Virus record (IMG/VR): IMGVR_UViG_3300044712_001034
Location: 30,080-94,079 of that record
Direction: 5' to 3' (one strand)
Origin: a virus
Length of the DNA: 64,000 bases
Positions 32,919 through 42,455 of the stretch are shown here, piece by piece. The translations under genes and the position numbers were made by a program. The notes under the pieces are model-generated. The model was not told the origin of the DNA, did no database searches, and saw only the letters and a list, made by a program, of their open reading frames with translations. Positions within the stretch are counted from its first letter, which is position 1, and each line of letters begins with the position of its first letter.

Positions 32919-33866
32919 ATGGAACAAAACTTTGAAATAAAGGAATTTCAATTTATTGATGGCGAGGAAGATGAAGCTTTTGCTTCTATAACTCTAAATC
33001 CTACATTTCGTTGGTGCAAATTTATTTTAACAGACGACCAACCAAATGTAAATAAAGAAAGAATTCCACTAGAAGAATTTGATAACCTAATCAAAAGCGG
33101 AGTTAATGCTCCGATTAAAATGGCTGCCAAAGAAATAAAACCCGGTCATGCTGAATCTTTTCCACTAGGAGTTATTACTGCTCTAACGAAAGAAAACAAC
33201 TATATAAAAGGTTTAGCTGCACTATGGTCTAGAGAGCGTCCCGAAGATGTTCAGATGATTAAAGAACTTTATGATAAAGGAACCCCACTTAATTTATCAT
33301 GGGAAGTGCTTTACGCATCCAAAGATGAAGAACCAGATGGTGTAATTGCTTTACGTGATACTGCTCTGCGTGCAACTACATTCGTTGGTATGCCAGCGTA
33401 TGCTGGTAGGACTCCTATTCTAGCCGTAGCTTCTGCCGAAAATGATATGGAGGAAAATAAGTTGGATGAACTTGAAACCCTAAAAGCAAAGGTAGCTGAG
33501 CTAGAACTTGCACTCTCCGCTAAAGATACTGAGATTGAACAGCTAAAATCAGAAAATCAGTCTCTTGCTTCTTTCAAAGAAGAGGTTGAATTAGCAAAAG
33601 AAAAGGAAAGCAAATTCGCAGCTATCAAAGCAAAATTCGTTGATTCTGGTTTAGTCAGAAGTGATGAATATTTTGATACTAATAAAGAAAGACTTCTAGC
33701 ACTTGATGATGGATCACTAGATTTTATGATCCAAGATCTAATTAGTTTTTCTGCTGAATTAGCAACTGCATCAGAAAAGAAATCTGATGCTCTACCTATT
33801 ATAAACAAAACTAGTACTTCCGTTGATCCTAAAGAACTCGGAAGACGACTTCGCAATAGTAAATAA
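32919..33866 (+). CDS. Prohead protease-scaffold fusion
   Basis: The N-terminal 175 residues look like a Ser-type prohead protease (GHAESFPLG with H77, then LSWEVLY with S127, then TTFVGMPAY). An acidic coiled coil at about 183-235 looks like scaffold. A fusion of both is common upstream of capsid genes. It would guide capsid assembly, then remove scaffold. The active-site residues are likely but not certain. Confidence 0.72.
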   Translation: MEQNFEIKEFQFIDGEEDEAFASITLNPTFRWCKFILTDDQPNVNKERIPLEEFDNLIKSGVNAPIKMAAKEIKPGHAESFPLGVITALTKENNYIKGLAALWSRERPEDVQMIKELYDKGTPLNLSWEVLYASKDEEPDGVIALRDTALRATTFVGMPAYAGRTPILAVASAENDMEENKLDELETLKAKVAELELALSAKDTEIEQLKSENQSLASFKEEVELAKEKESKFAAIKAKFVDSGLVRSDEYFDTNKERLLALDDGSLDFMIQDLISFSAELATASEKKSDALPIINKTSTSVDPKELGRRLRNSK

Positions 33867-33883
33867 TTGAGGATAAAATAACA

Positions 33884-34459
33884 ATGGAAATTAATAAAGT
33901 TATTGGTGATATTTTAGGTGTTGTGGTAAATGAAGATATGGCTGAAGGCCGAATGGTCTGCCTAACTTCTCACACCTTTAATCACGACTTTGGTTCACAA
34001 ACCGACCTTCCAGCAGTAAAGCTACCTACCACAGCAGATGAAGCTAAGCGTGCTCGCTTTATCGTTACTTGGGCAGTAGATAATCGCCAACCCCCATACT
34101 ATGTTCCAATGCCAGCTTACTCTTGGTCGCTAAGACGGGGTGGATTTGGTACAGCAGCTAATGTTCCATTTTCTGCTACAGTATGGCTAACCTATCCTGG
34201 TTATCAGAGTGGTGTTACAATCCCATCCGGTACTTCAGCTTTAGCTTTTGGTGCTGGAACTTATACAGTACAGTCTGGTCAGTATTTATACAATGCAGCT
34301 ATGCAGACCCCAGGTTGTGCACTTTCAGTTAGCATTTCTGGAACTGATAAAGGCAAATTACAATATCAGGCTACTTGGGATTCAGATGTAGTTGTTGGTA
34401 CTGTTGTTGAATTCAACACCTCTACCTATGATATGACTTTCACTACTCGTGAGTTCTAA
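33884..34459 (+). CDS. Probable capsid decoration protein
   Basis: 191-aa Gly/Thr/Ala-rich beta protein between the protease and major capsid genes, with codon use of a highly expressed gene. Size and place fit a capsid stabiliser or decoration protein; no motif proves it. Confidence 0.6.
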   Translation: MEINKVIGDILGVVVNEDMAEGRMVCLTSHTFNHDFGSQTDLPAVKLPTTADEAKRARFIVTWAVDNRQPPYYVPMPAYSWSLRRGGFGTAANVPFSATVWLTYPGYQSGVTIPSGTSALAFGAGTYTVQSGQYLYNAAMQTPGCALSVSISGTDKGKLQYQATWDSDVVVGTVVEFNTSTYDMTFTTREF

Positions 34460-34487
34460 TATTAAATAACGGAGAATTACAAATTCA

Positions 34488-34660
34488 ATGGACAATGAAT
34501 TAAAGCAATATTTAGAATCAGCAGCTTCTCTAATGAAAGAACAAAAGGAACGAGAAGCCTTTGCTGAAATGATGGTAGAGTATATTGATCCCGGTCATCT
34601 TACTACAGATTTTATTGGGCTATTACTCAATACTAGAAGTATGAAACCCGGTGACGCCCT
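34488..34660 (+). CDS. Major capsid protein, exon 1
   Basis: First 57 codons plus two bases (CT) of the major capsid protein. The exon ends in U directly before a group I intron at 34661. Reading into the intron gives only a few codons before a stop. Joining to 35497 restores CTA and an open frame of 303 residues in total. The helical N-terminus is the usual capsid arm. Confidence 0.85.
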
Positions 34661-35496
34661 AAACTAAAACTGGGGCTTAGACAAAAAATTGTCTAAGAAA
34701 ATTCTACTAAAAACGGGGAAACTCCTGAAAAGGACAATCCCGTGCCAACTCGTTATGAGAGGTGTAGAGACTATGGATAAAAAAGAAGAAGTAAAATATA
34801 TAGTTGCTTTTACTTATGGAGATGGGTATATAGGTTATCATGGAACCGAGTGCAGGTTCGAAGCTAATAACATAATAGATAACCTAGATTATATAAATTG
34901 GCGTAAATCAATATTAGAAAACTTTACAAAAGTTACTACTTATGAAATAAATGATAAACGCCAAAATAGAAAAACAATAGTAAAAACTGTAACTAGAACA
35001 AATCCAATATATACTAAAGTACATTCTAGAATGTACTTATTAGGAAAAAAAGTAATAGATCCGCATTATCTAACGCTTTTAGATTGGGAAACGTTAGCTA
35101 TTTGGTATATGGATGATGGAAATCTTAGATTAGTAAAACAAGACTACAAAGACAGCCATTATGAATACGCAGTACCAAATATAGCTACAAACTGTTTTAG
35201 TTATGGAGATAATCTCCTAATAAAAGAAGCTATAAAAGAAAAACTTGGAATAGAGTTCAATATAAATAAACATTCTATAAACTCTAATGGGGAGCAAACT
35301 TATATTTTGTCTCTTCAAAGAAAAAGTTTTCCAAAGTTCTTGGATGGTATATATAATTATATATTTCCAAGTTTCCAATATAAAATAAATCCGTATGTAG
35401 AACTCGTAACAGGTAATGCTGACGATGATGAGATAGTCCGAACTTCTGCGAAATCAGAAGAAGCCACACAGAAATGATGTGGATACAACAAATTTG
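34661..35496 (+). mobile_element. Group I intron in the major capsid gene
   Basis: An 836-nt intron. Exon GCCCU (34656-34660) pairs with internal guide GGGGC (34672-34676), with the required U-G pair at the 5' splice site. ACU (34669-34671) can form P10 with the first exon 2 bases AGU. P2 is a perfect 9-bp hairpin (34676-34697). P7 is GACTAT (34769-34774) with ATAGTC (35433-35438). P9 hairpins follow, and the last intron base is G. It carries an endonuclease gene. Confidence 0.9.
34773..35477 (+). CDS. LAGLIDADG homing endonuclease (intron-encoded)
   Basis: 234-aa homing enzyme with two LAGLIDADG-type helices: FTYGDGYIG near residues 13-21 and LAIWYMDDG near 110-118. It cuts intronless capsid alleles so the intron can spread. 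The start codon lies in the P7 strand of the intron core, and the C-terminus overlaps the core's 3' part, so translation and folding compete. The longer frame from 34689 lacks a site. Confidence 0.85.
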   Translation: MDKKEEVKYIVAFTYGDGYIGYHGTECRFEANNIIDNLDYINWRKSILENFTKVTTYEINDKRQNRKTIVKTVTRTNPIYTKVHSRMYLLGKKVIDPHYLTLLDWETLAIWYMDDGNLRLVKQDYKDSHYEYAVPNIATNCFSYGDNLLIKEAIKEKLGIEFNINKHSINSNGEQTYILSLQRKSFPKFLDGIYNYIFPSFQYKINPYVELVTGNADDDEIVRTSAKSEEATQK

Positions 35497-36235
35497 AGTC
35501 AAGAAAGTTCGAAAGGGCATTCGTGCTCATACTTTTGTTCCTGGCGCTATCCCTCTAACTAGCGAGATTACAGTATCGGAAAGAATGAACTACATTCTTG
35601 ACGGTGCTATCGTATCTGTTACCGCTAATGATTGGGAACTTCAGGCAGGTGAGATTGGTACTGTTCAGAGCATTAAGAGTGAGATGCAAGCTGTTCTTCG
35701 TGATTATTTCATGAACAAAGTTTTCACCGCCCTAACTACAATCTGGACCGCTACAAATACTCCCGATAATTTTACCAACGTTGGTACTTCAGTAACTAAA
35801 ACCGCTCTAGACGATATGATTGAAACTATCAATCAGACCACACCAGGAGCCAAGGCTATTGTTGGTACTCGTGCGGCTTTACAGCCAATCATGGCTTTCA
35901 TCGGTTGGGATACCTATTCTTCAACTGACGGTATGCTTCAGAATATTTCTGACGAACTACGCCGAACTGGTTGGGTTGGTCAATATCTAGGCGTTCCACT
36001 AGTTGTAGTAAGACAGGATTATGATAGCCCCGATACTTATAACAAGCTAGTTCCAGAAGATAAAATTCTCGTTATTGGCGAAAATGTTGGTGAGTTTGTT
36101 ACTTTCGGTAATGCCATTCCTAGCGAATGGACCGATCAACGCCCCGTTCCTCCACAATGGACATTCAGATTATATCAGCAATTTGGTATGATTATTGATA
36201 ATGCCCAGGGAATCGGCGTTCTCAAAGTTGCATAA
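35497..36235 (+). CDS. Major capsid protein, exon 2
   Basis: Remaining 246 codons (A + 245 aa + stop) after splicing, giving a HK97-like shell protein of about 303 aa. Typical features: early GIRAHTFVPGA, middle GTRAALQPIM and late FRLYQQFGM. Followed by a strong terminator at 36250. High codon quality fits abundant expression. Confidence 0.87.
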
Positions 36236-36249
36236 TTTGTTTTAGTAAT

Positions 36250-36290
36250 AAAGGAGATGGAAGTTAAAATCTCCATCTCCTTTTATTTTT
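36250..36290 (+). terminator. Rho-independent terminator after capsid gene
   Basis: 12-bp stem AAAGGAGATGGA/TCCATCTCCTTT, 10-nt loop, followed by TATTTTT. It should cap capsid mRNA and lower downstream gene expression. Confidence 0.9.
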
Positions 36291-36316
36291 AATTTGAAAG
36301 GATAATAAATTAAGGT

Positions 36317-36814
36317 ATGAATAAGCAATTTGATCCGGGTGTTTTCTCTGCTATGCAAACTGGTAATCCTATCGGTACATATCAGAAAACCGTAATCTCT
36401 AAGGTAAACGTTCAGATTTTAAATCCATTTACAGGCGAACCTAATGGATCTCTTCTTACTGGAAAACCTGGGGAAGATGAATCTATCTATAGATCTTGGT
36501 CTGACGCTGAAGATGTTTTCTTCACTAGACAGAACAGACGTTTATTTAAAGAAGGTCTAATCATTAGAATTGAATCAAAGAAAGATGAACCAGAGGCAGA
36601 TGTTCCACTAGAACAGTCGTCCGATGAAGAAGTTCTAAAAATTATTAATAGCAGATTTAATGCTGTACAAAATATTCTTCAGAAAACAGATTCAGAGGCT
36701 TTTGTAAATAGACTTCTAGAGGCTGCTAGACGAGAAGAAAAATCTGAGCGATTTGTAAAAGCTATTGAAACTAGACTAGCTGAGCTACAATTCACTCAAC
36801 TAAAACAGGAATAA
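36317..36814 (+). CDS. Hypothetical head-region protein, 165 aa
   Basis: Unrecognised; an N-terminal Gly/Asn-rich stretch and a C-terminal coiled helix (about 100-160). Lies between capsid and connector genes; likely a head or minor assembly protein. Confidence 0.68.
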   Translation: MNKQFDPGVFSAMQTGNPIGTYQKTVISKVNVQILNPFTGEPNGSLLTGKPGEDESIYRSWSDAEDVFFTRQNRRLFKEGLIIRIESKKDEPEADVPLEQSSDEEVLKIINSRFNAVQNILQKTDSEAFVNRLLEAARREEKSERFVKAIETRLAELQFTQLKQE

Positions 36815-36817
36815 TAA

Positions 36818-37327
36818 ATGGCAACAATAGCACTAGATTATTTAATACAAGAAGTAAGAGTAAATATCGGAGACTTTATTGCTCCTTACAGATATATTGA
36901 TGCTTGGATTTTAGCTGCCTTAAATCTAGCTGCTAAAAAGTTTCAAAGATACAATAAGTCTAAATACCTAATAAATGCAGATGGAGAGCTATACAGGAAT
37001 ACAGATAGTTATTTACAATTTTCAACAGAAGAATCTGTAGAAGGTATTATAGAGAAAAAAGACGAAGCTGTTATTATACTAATGGCATCAATAATAATGT
37101 TGGAAGGCAGCTTAGAAAATTCAGCTTATTCTACTTCTAGCTGGAAAGATAATGAAATATCTTTTAGTAATATAGAAGGTGGAAGAATGAAAGACAGTAA
37201 TCTAAAACGTCTCATTGACGAACTAGATAAACTAGTCTTATCCCCCACAAGAAGATTAGCTGTAACAGATAAACAATCTCTACCAGGATACAAGAATAAC
37301 GAATACGAGTCTAAAGGCGAGTTATAA
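36818..37327 (+). CDS. Probable head-tail connector protein, 169 aa
   Basis: Helical N-terminal half resembling gp6/gp15-type adaptors that dock under the portal. Order in the head-tail module supports it. No strict motif. Confidence 0.55.
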   Translation: MATIALDYLIQEVRVNIGDFIAPYRYIDAWILAALNLAAKKFQRYNKSKYLINADGELYRNTDSYLQFSTEESVEGIIEKKDEAVIILMASIIMLEGSLENSAYSTSSWKDNEISFSNIEGGRMKDSNLKRLIDELDKLVLSPTRRLAVTDKQSLPGYKNNEYESKGEL

Positions 37328-37344
37328 AGAAAGGATAAAGGAAT

Positions 37345-38514
37345 ATGAAAAGGATAAAATTATTAGTTTGGGCTGACCAAGTTGTTGAAACTGGGTTTGC
37401 TAGAGTAGCACACTCTATTGTAAAGTACTTACCTAGAAATTATGATGTAGTTGCAATAGGTGTAAATTACTATGGTGATCCACATAACTATCCATATAAG
37501 ATCTATCCCGCTTCAACAAACGGGGATATATATGGAATAAAAAGAGTGGAAGACATTGTAAAGCACGAGCAACCAGATGTTATATTTATTATAAACGATG
37601 CTTGGATACAACAGCCTATGCTAGATAAGCTAAAGGAGATTTATAAAGATAAAGAGCTTCCTAGAATAGTTACTTATACTCCCGTTGATGCTGCTGAACA
37701 TGACAGCGATTGGTACAAACCTTTTGATGTTGTATCAGTTCCAGTAGCTTATACAGAATTTGGTAAGCGGGAAATGATAAAGGCAAGCCCACAATTAGAG
37801 GATAGAATAAAAATTGTTCCTCATGGTATAGATCAAAAAGTTTTCTTTAAAGTTTCTAGACCTAAAGAAGATCTAAAAAGAATGATCTATCCAGATAAAG
37901 ATGAATTTATTAATAGCTTTATAGTCCTTTCTGCTAGTCGTAATCAACCTCGTAAACGATTAGATATTGCTATGGAAGGTTTTAAAATGTTTGCAGAAAA
38001 TAAACCTGCAAATGTTAAAATTTATATGCATTGTGGAGTAGTTGATTCTGCAATTAATATTCCAAAGATGGCACAAAGATTAGCTATTGGTGGAAGATTG
38101 TTACTCACAAGTTTAACTACTGGCGTTCAAAGAATTCCAGCAGAAAGATTAAATCTAATTTATAATGCTACAGATGTAGGAATTAATACTGGTGTAGGAG
38201 AGGGTTTTAGCCTAACAAATATTGAGCACGCTATTACTGGTGCTCCACAGGTTGTTGCAGATCATAGTGCTTTACAAGAGCTTTACTATGATTGTGGCTT
38301 GCTTATCCCAACAAAGATGAACTACACCCTAGATAATATTATGACTGTGGGGAAATTAGTAAGACCAGAAGACGTAGCAGAAAAACTAGAATTACTCTAC
38401 AACAACAAAGATTTATATAATACTTTAGCTGAACAAGGTCTAAAGAAGTTCTCTTCACCAGAATATTCTTGGCAAGAGATTTCTAAAACTTGGGCAGAAA
38501 TTTTTGAGGGATAA
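37345..38514 (+). CDS. GT4-family glycosyltransferase in the head-tail module
   Basis: GT-B enzyme: N-terminal VVETGFARVAHS glycine loop, IVPHGID linker strand, and the C-terminal donor-site GEGFSLTNIEHA with its E-x7-E type spacing. It is not in the main glycan cassette but between connector genes, with AAGGATAAAGGA upstream. It may glycosylate capsid or tail parts during assembly, or be a moron gene. 389 aa is full length. Confidence 0.85.
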   Translation: MKRIKLLVWADQVVETGFARVAHSIVKYLPRNYDVVAIGVNYYGDPHNYPYKIYPASTNGDIYGIKRVEDIVKHEQPDVIFIINDAWIQQPMLDKLKEIYKDKELPRIVTYTPVDAAEHDSDWYKPFDVVSVPVAYTEFGKREMIKASPQLEDRIKIVPHGIDQKVFFKVSRPKEDLKRMIYPDKDEFINSFIVLSASRNQPRKRLDIAMEGFKMFAENKPANVKIYMHCGVVDSAINIPKMAQRLAIGGRLLLTSLTTGVQRIPAERLNLIYNATDVGINTGVGEGFSLTNIEHAITGAPQVVADHSALQELYYDCGLLIPTKMNYTLDNIMTVGKLVRPEDVAEKLELLYNNKDLYNTLAEQGLKKFSSPEYSWQEISKTWAEIFEG

Positions 38515-38517
38515 TAA

Positions 38518-38946
38518 ATGATTATTACATTCCCTGAAACTCGTGAAGTTATAGATGCTATTAGATCAGGTATTGGCAGGGAAGTAATTTTCTACGAACA
38601 GCATAAAACTACTTGTTCTGCTTGTAGCATAGATCCTATAACTGATACATCTACAAACTCCTTCTGTATCGTTTGTAGTGGAGAAGGGTATATTTATACT
38701 ATGTCAGGTACTACAATGCTAGCACATATTACCCACGCACAAGATGAAGTTCTAAATTGGCAAACTGGTGGTAAGCTAGTAGATGGAGATTGTAGAATAC
38801 AAATCAACTATACTTTAGCCAATCTAAACTTAGTAAAGAATACTAACTATGTTTGGGTTGATAATGAAAATTATGACGTAAGGAAAATAATTTTACGAGG
38901 GGTTAAGGAGCTAAATCGAATACTCGTAGACCTAATCCGTAAGTAA
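38518..38946 (+). CDS. Head-closure-like protein with zinc motif, 142 aa
   Basis: Beta-rich with C33-x2-C36 and C50-x2-C53, likely one zinc ribbon inserted near the N-terminus, then a barrel-like C-terminal half, as in some head-closure or stopper proteins. Assigned by position and shape. Confidence 0.55.
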   Translation: MIITFPETREVIDAIRSGIGREVIFYEQHKTTCSACSIDPITDTSTNSFCIVCSGEGYIYTMSGTTMLAHITHAQDEVLNWQTGGKLVDGDCRIQINYTLANLNLVKNTNYVWVDNENYDVRKIILRGVKELNRILVDLIRK

Positions 38947-38960
38947 GGAAAGGATATAAA

Positions 38961-39191
38961 ATGGAAGAATTCAAAATAATTCAAAGGGTCGAAACAATTG
39001 ACCTTATTGATTTTATTAATAGAAAAAAGAAACTACACCAAAGACTTTTACTAAGTGAGTTAGAAAACATTCTTGATACTGGTTCTGATGATTATAAACT
39101 AATTAGAAAAATTGTATTGGACCATACCAATGAGTTTTCTCGTTCTGTAGTAAGAACAATTTTTGGAGATGATTTCGAGGGTTCTAAGTAA
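38961..39191 (+). CDS. Hypothetical protein, 76 aa
   Basis: Unrecognised helical protein; AAGGAAAGGA upstream; its stop overlaps the next start (TAATG). Probably head-tail module. Confidence 0.68.
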   Translation: MEEFKIIQRVETIDLIDFINRKKKLHQRLLLSELENILDTGSDDYKLIRKIVLDHTNEFSRSVVRTIFGDDFEGSK

Positions 39192-40312
39192 TGAATCGTC
39201 AAGAGTATATAGAAGAAATTAATAGGCAAATACGCTATTTGAAAAATAAAGAAAAAGCTCTTCTATATATTCAAGAAAAGAAAGAAGAGCTAGTTAGGGC
39301 GGTAGAAAAAGCAGAGGCAGCACTAGATACAGTAAACCAACCAAAAGAAGTTGCTATGAATTCTGTTATGCAACAGGCACAACAAATTCTTATTCGTAAT
39401 GGAATGAATGCCATAAAAGGAACAGAATTTGATTTTGGTGGTAAAGAAGGAATATACTTTGATAGAGATTTCATGGATGCTCTAAGAGATCCTAGAGCTA
39501 TTATTATTGAGTATAAACCTGATAGTAATACAGTAAATGTTAAAATAGATATGGATGAAGTCGCTGGAAACTTAGCGTTATATGCTGTTGCTGTATCGGA
39601 CGCAAGAGAATCTAATAACGTAAAAGGAACAGCAGATCCAGCACTACTATCTCTGTTTTGGCGAGAAAAATATTACAGAGTAGCCAGAGAGTTTACAGCA
39701 ATTCCACCCCCGAAAAGACACGGGCATCTTACAGATAAAACTAAAAAGAAAAAGAAACCAAGAGAATATGACTTAGAAAAGTATAGAGCTAAGTATTGGA
39801 AAACAATTAGAGATAGACAAAGTTCTTTTACTGGCGCTAAAGCTCCTTGGTGGTCGATTCTAAATTATGGTGTAGCCTCTCCTAAAGTTAGGGGAGTTAT
39901 GAAGGGTGAAGGAACTCCTTACCCTATGACCAGAGCTACTTATTTTGTTGAGCACTCGATAAGAGAAATAAAAGCTCTTTTTAATGAAACTTATACAAGC
40001 TCTGCTACGCAATTGAATGAGCTACGTGCCCAAAGGAAAGATGCACTAAAAGGTTTAGAATATTTAGCTTCCGTAGAACAAAGACTAAGAGTAATGCCTA
40101 AAGATATTTCTGATAGGCCGAATGAAGAACTAGTGGTAGATATGATAAAAGCACAGCTTGGCAGCCGCTTACAGAACGCTTCACTAGAAAGAATTCAATT
40201 ACTGGCAAGTCAACTTCTTGCGAATACAGCTCCTACAAGAGCCAGGGTAGGGCAGCCCGGTAAAAATGTGGAGATCAGAATTAAAGATATACAAAGACGT
40301 TTAAATAGATAA
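39191..40312 (+). CDS. Minor structural protein with coiled coils, 373 aa
   Basis: Long coiled coil at about 5-60, basic central part (KKKKKPRE), and helical C-terminus. No enzyme motif. In this order a minor head or tail-completion protein is likely. Confidence 0.6.
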   Translation: MNRQEYIEEINRQIRYLKNKEKALLYIQEKKEELVRAVEKAEAALDTVNQPKEVAMNSVMQQAQQILIRNGMNAIKGTEFDFGGKEGIYFDRDFMDALRDPRAIIIEYKPDSNTVNVKIDMDEVAGNLALYAVAVSDARESNNVKGTADPALLSLFWREKYYRVAREFTAIPPPKRHGHLTDKTKKKKKPREYDLEKYRAKYWKTIRDRQSSFTGAKAPWWSILNYGVASPKVRGVMKGEGTPYPMTRATYFVEHSIREIKALFNETYTSSATQLNELRAQRKDALKGLEYLASVEQRLRVMPKDISDRPNEELVVDMIKAQLGSRLQNASLERIQLLASQLLANTAPTRARVGQPGKNVEIRIKDIQRRLNR

Positions 40313-40326
40313 AGGAGGGTATCAAC

Positions 40327-40779
40327 ATATATCCAGAAAGATTAGAAGACTTATCAGTCGTTTATTGGCTGAAAGATAAATTTAGTTCATACAATTTCGT
40401 CACGATAGTTGATGCTTTTCCAGAAGATGATCTAGTCTTACCAACTATTTCGGTGGAGTGGGACACCATCACGGGTCTTCAAGGAGAACTTGGAAACAGA
40501 AAAACCGTAAAAGAAAGAGTTTGGTATATTGATGTCTTTGCGAAAAACAAAGCACAAAGAGACGAATTTGCATATAAAATCTATAATGATTTAGATGATG
40601 GCATCGTAATTTACAATTATAACGAAGGATTTCCAGAGCAGGGAGCCTCGCCAAGTAAATTAGGTAGCCTAATAGCGATAGAAAGAAAAATTCAAAACGT
40701 AAAGATTCTACCAGAATTGGTAGACGAGCTTTATTATCGAGCAGTTATTATTTTCACAACTGTAACCGATAAATTTTAG
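40327..40779 (+). CDS. Tail completion/terminator-like protein, probable AUA start
   Basis: The open frame has no ATG, GTG or TTG until 40453, which would cut off 42 residues of normal-looking protein. A perfect AGGAGG (40313-40318) lies 8 bases before an in-frame ATA at 40327. Translation from there gives 150 aa beginning with Tyr-Pro-Glu-Arg-Leu-Glu, a pattern and size of tail-terminator proteins. AUA initiation is inferred; GTG 40453 is the conservative choice. Confidence 0.62.
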   Translation: MYPERLEDLSVVYWLKDKFSSYNFVTIVDAFPEDDLVLPTISVEWDTITGLQGELGNRKTVKERVWYIDVFAKNKAQRDEFAYKIYNDLDDGIVIYNYNEGFPEQGASPSKLGSLIAIERKIQNVKILPELVDELYYRAVIIFTTVTDKF

Positions 40780-40798
40780 GAGATAATAAAGATACAAA

Positions 40799-41998
40799 AT
40801 GGCAAAGCGATTAAGCATTCCCTCGAAAGAGTTACAATTAGTCATTGTTGGTCCTAAAGATTATTTCAAAGCTTCAAGAGTTCAGAGATTATCTATTAAC
40901 ACAGATGTTCCTAGCACAACCATTGATGAGATTGGTTCAGCCTCTCACGCTGGTGAAGCGAAAGACCAAGCTAGTGTTACACTTACTTTCTCAGCTTTTG
41001 ATGTTAGTACAAAGATCTTTTCGGTACTAACTGGGACAAGCCTAACAGACGCTTATCCTGCCGCTGGTGTTGACATTGGCGAGTTTGGCGAAATTGATGC
41101 TATTATTTATACAAAGAGTGATAGTGTATCTGACTATTCAAAATCTATTCATGGTAAACGTCTTGCAGTTAGAGACTTCTCCTACAGCTATTCAGTTGAT
41201 GGTGAAGCTACTGAAGATTATACCTGCGTAGGTAGCGAAAAGCGTTTATTTGCATACGATGTTGTTGTAGACAAGTTTACTACAGGTACTACATCATTTA
41301 CTCTTACCCAAACCCCCATTCAGCTAAAGAACGGTAATAACGCTTTATCCGTTATTCTTGATGGTGGGTATCTAACCGAAGTTACTGGTGTTCCTGCTAC
41401 TGGTCAATATAGACTAGTTGGTACTACACTTACTACTGGTGATTCCAGAACTTCACAAGTTTTAGTTGTTTATCACGCTAATCCAGCAGGAACTAACTGG
41501 TCAGATGTTAGTGATCCAGTTCTTCCAGCAGCTATTCGTGGTAGAGACGTAAAAATCCAGCTAGCAGCCAACTCTATTTCCAGAGTCCAGAATGTTACTA
41601 TCAATGGTAGCATGAACTCCACAGCAGTTAGAGAACTTGGTAGCAGAGGTGTTGTAGGTTATCAAACTCAGGTTCCAACAATTGAAGGAACTATTACAGT
41701 ACTAGATACTGATACTGAGCTAGTAAACTTATTCACTAATGGTACTACATCTACTTCTGGTGTTGTTGAATGGGCGCCTGGTGAAGGTTGTACCACAAGC
41801 GGTATTTCTCTCTCCATTCAGCTATTAGATCCCTGTGACGAATCTTCCCCCTACACCGTTCTAAAAGAGATTTATCTTGATGACATCGTTGTAGTTGGTG
41901 ATGCAACTTCTGTTAATGTTAACGGCGACGTTCAACTTAGCATGAACTGGAAATCACAAACAGCACACTTAGTTGTTTACAGCGGAGCTAAACCATAG
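40799..41998 (+). CDS. Major tail tube protein
   Basis: 399-aa Thr/Ser/Val-rich beta protein before the tail chaperones, codon use of an abundant product, followed by coiled coil gene and terminator. The central KDQASVTLTFSAFDVSTK fits tube-domain beta strands. No sheath gene precedes it, which supports siphovirus. The C-terminal part may be an Ig-like addition. Confidence 0.78.
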   Translation: MAKRLSIPSKELQLVIVGPKDYFKASRVQRLSINTDVPSTTIDEIGSASHAGEAKDQASVTLTFSAFDVSTKIFSVLTGTSLTDAYPAAGVDIGEFGEIDAIIYTKSDSVSDYSKSIHGKRLAVRDFSYSYSVDGEATEDYTCVGSEKRLFAYDVVVDKFTTGTTSFTLTQTPIQLKNGNNALSVILDGGYLTEVTGVPATGQYRLVGTTLTTGDSRTSQVLVVYHANPAGTNWSDVSDPVLPAAIRGRDVKIQLAANSISRVQNVTINGSMNSTAVRELGSRGVVGYQTQVPTIEGTITVLDTDTELVNLFTNGTTSTSGVVEWAPGEGCTTSGISLSIQLLDPCDESSPYTVLKEIYLDDIVVVGDATSVNVNGDVQLSMNWKSQTAHLVVYSGAKP

Positions 41999-42018
41999 TT
42001 TATTTATAGGGTGTAAGC

Positions 42019-42345
42019 GTGCACAATAGTGATGCGGAAATGTTCATAAGAAGTAATTACGCAGAGTTTCTTACTCTGCAAGCGGTAGAAAGAATAGAAG
42101 CTATAGTTACTCAGATACAGGAGAAACAAAATCAAATGGCAATTCAATTTGATAATTTAGTAAGAGAAGTTTCAGAAATGGCTACTGTCGTAGACTCAGC
42201 CATAGTTCTTATCCAAAATCTAAGAGACGAGTTAATTCAAATCCAGCAACAAATGGTTGATCCAGAACTTCTTCAACCCCTAGTAGATTCATTAGACGCA
42301 AAAGGAACAGAATTAGCTGCCGCAGTTGCTAGCACTCCCGAATAA
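42019..42345 (+). CDS. Coiled-coil tail-region protein, 108 aa
   Basis: Almost wholly heptad-like (MAIQFDNLVREVSEMATVVD). GTG start with GGGTG upstream; an ATG at 42040 is an alternative. Sits between tail tube and terminator. Role unknown. Confidence 0.62.
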   Translation: MHNSDAEMFIRSNYAEFLTLQAVERIEAIVTQIQEKQNQMAIQFDNLVREVSEMATVVDSAIVLIQNLRDELIQIQQQMVDPELLQPLVDSLDAKGTELAAAVASTPE

Positions 42346-42393
42346 TAAAACTTAATAGTATTGGGCTTTGAATAAAGGATTGTTGTAAAATGG

Positions 42394-42436
42394 TACGCCG
42401 AGAATCATAAAACAATTCTCGGCGTATTTAATTTAA
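42394..42436 (+). terminator. Rho-independent terminator after tail tube block
   Basis: 12-bp stem TACGCCGAGAAT/ATTCTCGGCGTA, 9-nt loop, followed by TTTAATTT. Separates highly expressed tube from chaperones. Confidence 0.88.
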
Positions 42437-42455
42437 ATTGAAAGGAAAAAAGGAT

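Noticed and set aside
34689-34772. Longer start for the intron endonuclease
   Set aside because: It would translate through intron core pairing parts, has no ribosome site, and homology-like sequence begins at 34773.
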